Source: Candidatus Woesearchaeota archaeon (GTDB lineage: Archaea > Nanobdellota > Nanobdellia > Woesearchaeales > WAPJ01). Taken from it: a stretch of DNA of 7,631 nt. Shown piece after piece: positions 1 to 5,900 of the stretch. Every line of letters starts with the position of its first letter. Positions within the stretch are counted from its first letter, which is position 1. The position numbers were made by a program, and so were the translations under genes. The notes under the pieces were generated by a model. That model was not told where the DNA came from. It was given only the letters and a program-made list of their open reading frames with translations, and did no database searches. The stretch is from the NCBI GenBank assembly GCA_015519985.1, contig WIAN01000157.1:1-7631 (forward strand), in the 5' to 3' direction.

Positions 1-1
1 A

Positions 2-262
2 GATTATGTTAATGTTTTTGTTGAGAATTCTTCTAAACTTTTACATCATAAAGTTGTTATTGTTGATGAGGATTTTATTATTTTTGGAAGTCCTAATTTT
101 TCTTATAATGGTTTTTTTTATAACGATGAAAATATTATTGTTTTAGAGAGAAAAAAGTCTTTTTGTAATAATGTTTCTTCTAATGTTGTTTTTGATAATA
201 TTTTAAAACAATTTTATTTAGAAGAAGAATTTGTTAAAAATAATAGTTTTGTTTTAAAATGA
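2..262 (+). CDS. Phospholipase D-superfamily protein, C-terminal fragment (5' end outside window)
   Basis: The frame is open from the left edge to a TGA at 260-262 (86 codons), so only the C-terminus is visible. It contains a complete HKD motif, H-x-K-x4-D-x6-G-S-x-N: His at codon 44-46, Lys at 50-52, Asp at 65-67, and GSPN at 86-97. In this superfamily the His is the catalytic nucleophile or acid for phosphodiester hydrolysis or transfer. Members include nucleases (Nuc, Zucchini), cardiolipin and phosphatidylserine synthases and phospholipases. The residues after the motif (NDENIIVLE) match the usual N-x-E strand of PLD domains. Active enzymes need two HKD motifs, from a tandem domain or a dimer. 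Whether another copy lies upstream cannot be seen, so the substrate is undetermined. About 55 residues follow the motif, with a charged helical end. The gene converges on the minus-strand genes and has no evident functional link to them. Confidence 0.85.
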   Translation, partial: DYVNVFVENSSKLLHHKVVIVDEDFIIFGSPNFSYNGFFYNDENIIVLERKKSFCNNVSSNVVFDNILKQFYLEEEFVKNNSFVLK

Positions 263-290
263 TATTTAGAATGATTATTATAATTAGAAT

Positions 291-320
291 AATTTAATTG
301 TTATAATAATTAAATTTTTT
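291..320. terminator. Candidate terminator hairpin between convergent genes
   Basis: A perfect 9-bp inverted repeat (AATTTAATT at 291-299, AATTAAATT at 308-316) with an 8-base loop is followed by T315-T320 on the plus strand. It lies 28 bases after the PLD stop and directly beyond the minus-strand stop at 319-321, where transcripts from both sides should end. The stem has no G-C pairs and the region is very AT-rich, so it may be chance. Archaeal termination depends more on U-tracts than on hairpins. Confidence 0.3.
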
Positions 321-735
321 ATGTTGTTTTTAACATTTCTAATTTTTTGTCTATTTCTTCTAATCTTGATTTTAAATCTTTTAATGAGGTTGTCTTTTTT
401 TCTTCTAATTTTTTTTCTACTTTTATTTTTTTTAGCTTTATGTCTTTAGGTATTTTTGGCAATGATTTTTTTAATTCTCTTACTGTTTTTGTATGCATTG
501 TTAATGTTTTTTTTAATTCTTTTTCTATTATCATTCTTTGTTCTTTTAATAACATTATTTTGTTCATTCTTTGTAATAATATTAATAATTGTTTGTTTGC
601 TTCTAATAATTCTTTTTTTGTTTTTTCTTTTTCTATTATTCCTACATATAAATGTGAATGTTCTTCTTTTTCTTTATTCTCTTTATTATTTTTGTTTATA
701 TCTTTATTTTTTTTGTTATTTTTTTCTTTTGCCAT
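319..735 (-). CDS. Small Lys-rich coiled-coil protein, function unknown (138 aa)
   Basis: Residues 1-25 are almost entirely Lys, Asn and Glu and look disordered. A short strand-like segment follows (HLYVGIIEK, about 28-36), then a long helix at about 37-92 with heptad-like Leu/Ile spacing, a proline break (SLPKIP, 91-96), and a second amphipathic helix at about 105-135. There is no signal peptide, membrane segment or Cys, so it is probably cytoplasmic. The ATG at 735 is preceded by only a weak ribosome site (AGATG, 4 bases away). It starts 16 bases after the TGA of the upstream coiled-coil gene and is the last gene of that three-gene unit. I do not recognise a named family. The strand plus LLEANKQL-type helix resembles conserved hypothetical proteins I recall from DPANN archaea, but I could not confirm this. 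A structural or scaffold role is only a guess. Confidence 0.8.
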   Translation of the reverse strand: MAKEKNNKKNKDINKNNKENKEKEEHSHLYVGIIEKEKTKKELLEANKQLLILLQRMNKIMLLKEQRMIIEKELKKTLTMHTKTVRELKKSLPKIPKDIKLKKIKVEKKLEEKKTTSLKDLKSRLEEIDKKLEMLKTT

Positions 736-751
736 TTTTCATCTTTATTTT

Positions 752-970
752 TCATTGTGGGTTTTGTAATTTTTCTTTTAATTCTAATATTTTGTTTTCT
801 ACTTCTTCTAATTCTTCTTCTATTGTTTTTATTTCTTCTAATTCTTTATTTTTTGTTTCTTCTAATTTTTTTAATAATTCTTTTGCTAAATTTATATTTT
901 CTTCACTTTGATTTATTAATTCTAATGTTTTTTCATATTCTTCTAATTTTACAAATATTGGCATTGTCAT
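752..970 (-). CDS. Very small coiled-coil protein, function unknown (72 aa)
   Basis: A 72-residue protein begins with a short hydrophobic strand (MPIFVKLEEY, residues 3-12) and continues as one acidic/basic helix to the end. The regular Leu/Ile spacing predicts a coiled coil and therefore homo- or hetero-oligomerisation. The ATG at 968-970 is favoured: AGGTG at 979-983 is 8 bases upstream, against 14 bases for a second ATG at 962-964. The start lies 3 bases after the TAA of the preceding gene, whose last codons contain the ribosome site, so translation is probably coupled. It stops at TGA (752-754). The opening P-I-F-V-K resembles V-I-F-I-K in the C-terminal part of the upstream protein, which suggests the two are paralogous or interacting. 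There is no catalytic motif, membrane segment or Cys. Function unknown. Confidence 0.82.
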   Translation of the reverse strand: MTMPIFVKLEEYEKTLELINQSEENINLAKELLKKLEETKNKELEEIKTIEEELEEVENKILELKEKLQNPQ

Positions 971-973
971 GTT

Positions 974-1678
974 TTATTCACCTTTTGAAAATAATATTTT
1001 TTCTATTTTTGTCAAATTGTTTGTTGTAGAATTTATTATTTTTTTTAATTGTTCTAATTGTTTGTTTTCTTCTTCTGATTGTTCTTTTATTTTTTCAAAT
1101 ACATCATTCGTTTTTTTTTCTATTTTTAATATTTGATCTGTTGAATAATGCACTTTTTGCAATTCTTCCACTTCTATGAATGTATGATTGTTTTTTATGA
1201 ATATTACGCTTTTTTCTAAATTTTTATTTTCTTCATAACTTTTTTCAGGAGTAAATGTTTCTTCTACTTTTTTTTCTTCTTGTTTTTTTTCTATTGCTTT
1301 TTTTATCTCTTCTTCATAATTTTCTTCTGGTAATTTTAATCCTACTCTTAAATCTACATTTTCAACTTTTTTTTCAGGCAGTTCTTCTAAATCTGGAAGT
1401 TCTTCATCTTCTTGTAAATTTAGATTGTTTAACTCTTCATCTTTTTCAATTTTATTCTCATCATTCTCTTTAGTAGTTTCAACAGTTTCAACACTTTCAA
1501 TATTACTCTCATTGTTTTCTAAATTTTCGTTTGAAAAGTCTTCTTCTAATTTTGAAAAATCATCATCTTTTAAATCTACTTCTTCTTCTAAAGGATTTTT
1601 GCTGTCATGTATCACTGCATCTTCTATAGTTATTTTTTTATCACTTTTTTCTTCTTTTTTTTTAGAGAATAATGGCAA
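974..1678 (-). CDS. Acidic linker plus C-terminal coiled-coil protein, function unknown (234 aa)
   Basis: The start chosen is the TTG at 1676-1678, giving MPLFSKKKEE at the N-terminus. AGAGGTG lies exactly 6 bases before it. The frame extends 8 codons further to a TTG at 1700-1702, but that start has no ribosome site and probably lies upstream of the transcription start. Residues 4-17 are basic. About 30-102 are a low-complexity Glu/Asp-rich stretch, likely disordered, ending in a LPDLEELPE motif. A Lys/Glu helix follows. The C-terminal domain opens with a hydrophobic strand (VIFIK, about 158-162) and continues as a coiled coil to the end. There is no signal peptide, membrane helix or Cys, so a cytoplasmic location is expected. 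It is the first gene of a three-gene coiled-coil unit with its own TATA element. The C-terminal domain resembles the 72-aa neighbour. The layout suggests a scaffold or adaptor, but no function can be assigned. A run of nine A in the sense strand sits at 1655-1663, in the first codons. Confidence 0.8.
   Translation of the reverse strand: MPLFSKKKEEKSDKKITIEDAVIHDSKNPLEEEVDLKDDDFSKLEEDFSNENLENNESNIESVETVETTKENDENKIEKDEELNNLNLQEDEELPDLEELPEKKVENVDLRVGLKLPEENYEEEIKKAIEKKQEEKKVEETFTPEKSYEENKNLEKSVIFIKNNHTFIEVEELQKVHYSTDQILKIEKKTNDVFEKIKEQSEEENKQLEQLKKIINSTTNNLTKIEKILFSKGE
979..983 (-). promoter_or_regulatory. Ribosome binding site of the 72-aa gene, inside the upstream gene
   Basis: On the minus strand AGGTG is read here, 8 bases before the ATG at 970. 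It is formed by the last sense codons of the upstream gene (AAA GGT GAA TAA). It decides for the ATG at 970 over the one at 964 and implies coupled translation. Confidence 0.55.
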
Positions 1679-1684
1679 TGGAAA

Positions 1685-1691
1685 CACCTCT
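1685..1691 (-). promoter_or_regulatory. Shine-Dalgarno site deciding the TTG start at 1678
   Basis: The minus strand reads AGAGGTG, matching six of seven bases of the archaeal consensus GGAGGTG. The spacer to the TTG at 1678 is 6 bases. It would lie inside the coding region if the more upstream TTG at 1702 were used, so it argues for the shorter protein. Confidence 0.6.
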
Positions 1692-1713
1692 AAAAAATAC
1701 AAAGTTAAAAAAA

Positions 1714-1723
1714 CCTTATAAAG
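1714..1723 (-). promoter_or_regulatory. Candidate archaeal TATA box for the three-gene coiled-coil unit
   Basis: The minus strand reads CTTTATAAGG with A-rich sequence just upstream, as expected for a TATA box with a BRE-like element. Its centre (about 1719) is about 27 bases before an A at 1691, a suitable transcription start. The resulting leader is very short and begins with the Shine-Dalgarno site. A T7 tract on the sense strand (1707-1713) just downstream could also serve to end upstream transcripts. TATA-like words are frequent in such AT-rich DNA. Support comes from the combined spacing of TATA, start and ribosome site. Confidence 0.45.
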
Positions 1724-1772
1724 TTTTATTACTATTATTAAGTAAAATACTGTTTTTTTGTTTTTGTTTATT

Positions 1773-2945
1773 TTAGTTTTTTCTTTTATTATTTTTTTTA
1801 TAAACTATTTTTTTCTTTTTATTCTTTGAATTTATAAACAAGTACAATACTAATACGAAATTTAATATCAAAAATATTAATATTATTATTAGTATTGTTT
1901 TCATTTCACTCTCAGACTTTTCTTTAGAAACTAAACCTGAAGTTTCTGCTTTGTTATATTTAAAATAATAGTTTTCTTCATAAACATCGTTATATCCTAA
2001 ATAAGATATTGTTGTTTTTATTATTCCTCTTCCTTCATCTACACTTTTAGTATCAAAATATAATGGCATTTCTTTTATAGAATTTTTTTCAATAACATCA
2101 TTCATCTCATATTTTGCTTTTACAATATTGTTTTGTATTATTTTTGAAGTTACTTTAAAATTTACATTTTTGTTAAAATTGTTTTTTAATGTTAATAAAA
2201 ACTTGTTTATTTCTTTTAATTTAAAATTGTTGTTTGTTAAACTTAAATATTCTATTTTTCCTTTTAAAAATACTTTTTTTTCTTCATAAAACGCTTTATC
2301 ATCATAATGTATTATTATTTTTACATTATAATCTCCAGGAGTTAAATCTATTGGTATTTTTAAAAATTTTTCTTCACCTACATTTAAAGGTGTTTCTTCA
2401 GAATAATATTTTCTTATTAAAGTATTGTTTTCAAAAAATTGTAATTCTACTAAAACATTTGAAATGTTTTCTAAACCTAAATTTTTTGTTTTTATTATAA
2501 ATTCTTTTTTATCTGTTATAGGATAAATTGTGTATTCTAAATATTTTCCTGTGATTGGTTTTTTTAAAACTATTTTTGCATTTACGCTTAAAGCTGAAGA
2601 TAACATTCCTTTATCTTCAGGAATTTCTGTTGCTGTAATTATAAAAATATTATCTCCTGGTTTTATGTCAGAATACATTTTTAACTTATAATTTACTATT
2701 CCTGTTTTTTCTAAATAATTTTTTTCTAATTCTAAATATTTTGAATATTCTCCTTTAACTGACAATACAACTTTTTTATCTGTAAATACTTTTATTTTTC
2801 CATTATATACTCTTCCTTCATCATATTTTACTTCTTTATAACTTGGAGCTATTCCTAAAGAAAAAACAAAGTTTGAAAAGTAGATTAATAAAAACATTAT
2901 TATTAATAACATCATTATATTTTTTTTATTATTTTTTTTTACCAT
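1773..2945 (-). CDS. Membrane-anchored extracellular beta-sandwich protein (390 aa)
   Basis: This is a type I membrane protein by inspection. A basic N-terminus and hydrophobic segment (about 10-30) form a signal peptide, with cleavage possible near residue 29. About 318 extracellular residues follow in what look like three beta-sandwich domains (about 31-130, 131-229, 230-332). One membrane helix at 350-371 and a Lys/Arg-rich cytoplasmic tail of 19 residues end the protein. The pattern of GIxPS right after the signal, an AKIVLKKPxxGKYLEY junction, a strand pair around KNLGLENISNVLVEL and LTPGDYNVKI, and a late YFDTxxVxxG segment fits a family I recall from DPANN archaea. It also resembles NEW3/CARDB-like domains. 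The overall plan is like the WxL-interacting proteins (DUF916-DUF3324) of Gram-positive bacteria, which anchor surface proteins, but homology is not claimed. The ATG is one base after the stop of the giant surface protein and has no Shine-Dalgarno site, so translation is probably coupled. An anchoring partner role is inferred from this. Tracts of nine and eight A lie within codons 2-9. Confidence 0.85.
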   Translation of the reverse strand: MVKKNNKKNIMMLLIIMFLLIYFSNFVFSLGIAPSYKEVKYDEGRVYNGKIKVFTDKKVVLSVKGEYSKYLELEKNYLEKTGIVNYKLKMYSDIKPGDNIFIITATEIPEDKGMLSSALSVNAKIVLKKPITGKYLEYTIYPITDKKEFIIKTKNLGLENISNVLVELQFFENNTLIRKYYSEETPLNVGEEKFLKIPIDLTPGDYNVKIIIHYDDKAFYEEKKVFLKGKIEYLSLTNNNFKLKEINKFLLTLKNNFNKNVNFKVTSKIIQNNIVKAKYEMNDVIEKNSIKEMPLYFDTKSVDEGRGIIKTTISYLGYNDVYEENYYFKYNKAETSGLVSKEKSESEMKTILIIILIFLILNFVLVLYLFINSKNKKKKIVYKKNNKRKN

Positions 2946-2946
2946 T

Positions 2947-5900
2947 TTAACTTTGTTCAGCAGTTATTGTTATATTTGAATTTTTTTCTCCAGGAGCTTC
3001 GTCGCTTCCTAAAGAAGGTGCTTTTACTAATAAATCTATATAAGCAGAGTTATTATCAGTCCAATTTAAATATGCTATTGCTAATTTTTGTACATCAGAC
3101 ATGTTTTCAAAAGTCATTTGACTTAAAGTTGTGTTGAAAGCATTAATATCTTTTTCTCTTGCTTTGAATTGATAATAATCAGTGTCTAAATTTACTGAAG
3201 TCCATAAAGCAGTTGCGTTTATTGAAATATTTACTTTTACATTTCCAGTATTAATTACAGTTATAGGATTTGGATTGTTATCTGTAGTATCATTTTGTTC
3301 TCCTAAATTTATATTGCTAAAATTTACGTCTTGATTTTGTAAAGAAATATTTACAAAAGGAACAACAGTAAAATTAAAAGTACTACTATTAGAAGAACAA
3401 CCTTCATCGTCACAAGCAGCAACATGCCAATAGTAAGTATTAAAATCTAAAGTAGAATAATCTTTATAATTTGTTGATAAAGCATTATCCTCAGAAACTA
3501 TTGTTGAAAAGTCATTAGTTAAAGATAACTGCCAAATATAAGTTATAGGATCATTATCTAAATCAGTACTTTGAGTCCAATTAAACCTTGGAGTTCTATT
3601 GATAAAAAAGTCATCTCCATCATTAGGATAAGACAAGTTTGGAATTGTAGGAAGAGTATTTTTAACTGTAAAAGTAAAAATGTCAGTTTCATTAGTATTA
3701 TTAGAAGTATCATTAAAATAAACCTTCCAACCAACAACAGTATTCTTAACAGAAGAAACATTCTTAGTAACATTAACAACAAAAGAAGTCAAACCCTTAA
3801 TACTTACAGGAGAATCATTAACCCAAGAACCAGAATCATTCCAAGAAAAAACAAAATGACTTAAAGAAACATCATCCTGCAAAGAAACATTCAACTGAAT
3901 AAACTCATACCTCTTAGGATTAATAGAAGTCTCATTAGTAACATTATTACTCCAAGTAGGAGCATTTTCATCTCTTGGAATAGAAATGGTAACTTCCGAA
4001 TTATTTTGGAAAGATATTATTTTATAATTTGATAATCCGTTATAGGAAGCTGAAACATTCAGAGGAGTATCGTTATTAAAACCAGAATATAATTGATAAT
4101 ATTCTCTTAAAACACTCCAATCAACAACACCATTTGAATTGGAAGTTTTATTTAAAACAACGTTACCATTAGTATCATATACTGTGACATTGGCATAACC
4201 TAAAGGATTGTTATTGGTTGCATTAATGACTTTAACTTTCAAATACCAATTTACAGATAAATTTCCTGAATCAGAATCAGAGAAAGAAACAGAATTTTTA
4301 TTAAAAGAAATATTTGTAAAGTTTATTTTTGGATAATAATTCCCGTTAAATCCTAAAGGAGTAGTTGCTTGTATTGTTGAATTGTAAAAGTGCCAAGTGC
4401 CGTGATTGGTATCTGAGTCATAATGGAACATTCCTCTATAAGAAGATATTATAGTTATATTTTTTAATATAAAAGAATCTGAATAATATGCATTTATACC
4501 GTCAGTAGCACCTCCTGAAACAGTTACATTTATAGTAACATTCGTAATATTATTGTTTGAAGAATAATATGTTTTTATTCCGTTAGCAAAATCATCTTCT
4601 CCTTTTAAATAAGAATTTTTTATATAATTATAATTAGAATATTGTAGATTTACAGAAACACCAGAAGCAGTTGTTAAAGCATAAAAACTAGAGTTATCAA
4701 TGCGGTTATAATGAGAATGATCTAAATAAATTGAATCTCCTTTATAAGATTTAGAAGTAAGATTATAAAGAGTATTGTTATTTGAATAAGATAAAAATAT
4801 AGATGTGGTTCCAGAAGAAGAAAAATAAGAGCTATTTATTTTTGTTCTATTAGAATTTGAAAGGTACAAGGTATAAGAAGAAGAAGCAAAATTTACATTT
4901 GAAATGTTAGAATCTAAAGTATAGTCTAATCTAAAATTATAAGAACCAGATGAAGTGGTTGAAGCAGTAATATTTTCAAAACTAGAATTTGAAACAAAAT
5001 TAGTAGATGAACCTTTAGAGTATAAACTATAAGAATTAGAGTAAGAAGAATCTTGGCTTAAAATACAATTTTTTATTGTAATATTGTTTATGTTAGAGCT
5101 ACTTGTGTTCAAAAAAACACCATAACCAGGCTCCAAATTAGCATAGCTTATTTTATAATTATTACAATCTAAAATTATATCACTAGTTTGTATATCAAAA
5201 CAAGTTCCTGAAGAAGAAACATTTTGCTTTAAACTATAATTACCAGACTCATTTATTTTTATACAAGAATATAATTCTCCTAAAGGAACAGAACCCAAAG
5301 TTATATTTACTTGTTCTTTTTTTGAAACGTTTTTTTCTACAAAAGAAAGATTATATCCTTGTTTAGTTGCAGAAAAATTATATCCAGAAAGGTTTAAAAT
5401 GTATCTGCCAGCATAGTCAATTCCTTTTTCAAATAGAAAAATATTTTTAACAAAACCATTATTGTCAGTATAACTTTCACCAAAACTACAATATTTGGTA
5501 TTGTTTCCCAAACTATTCCAATAAACTTTTGCATCTTTCAAAGGATTGCTAGAAGTATTATTTACATATACAGAAATATCACTATACTCATTATAACATA
5601 AAACACCAGAATCAGAATCCTGAACAGTAACTCCGGCGTCATCAAAAGAAACATTAACAAAAAATAAAGAAGTATTATAGTCATTTCCAGTTAAATACAT
5701 TGTTTTTGAAGTATTAAAAGAAGAATTAAGTACCCAAATATTAGTTGCGCTAGAAGAATATAACACTCTTGAATAATCTACAGTTAAAGCAGAAACATTA
5801 ATTAATTTAATATTTTTTGAATAAGAAAGATAAATTATTTCATCATTTTGTCCTAAACTTACTCCAACAGCATTTTTTAAAGTTATATTATCTGAATTTG

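Noticed and set aside
347..1721. Several open frames on the plus strand (for example 347-769, 456-911, 658-1029, 1425-1721) encoding Phe/Leu/Ser-rich, membrane-like proteins
   Set aside because: They are antisense to Lys/Glu-rich coiled-coil genes. AAA and GAA codons read backwards give TTT and TTC, which mimic hydrophobic proteins. They overlap one another and the minus-strand genes are better formed.
1741..1751. Small inverted repeat (AGTA-AAA-TACT) between the anchored protein gene and the coiled-coil unit
   Set aside because: A 4-bp stem in AT-rich DNA is expected by chance and no T-tract follows it on the relevant strand.
2234..2500. Plus-strand open frame with Leu/Phe-rich product
   Set aside because: It is the shadow of the membrane-anchored protein gene on the opposite strand and has no ribosome site or recognisable domain.
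3558..3864. Open frames on both strands overlapping the giant gene (3558-3782 minus, 3571-3864 plus)
   Set aside because: They lie within the Ig-like domain that has unusual G-ending codons, which removes stop codons in other frames. The proteins show no domain or sensible composition.
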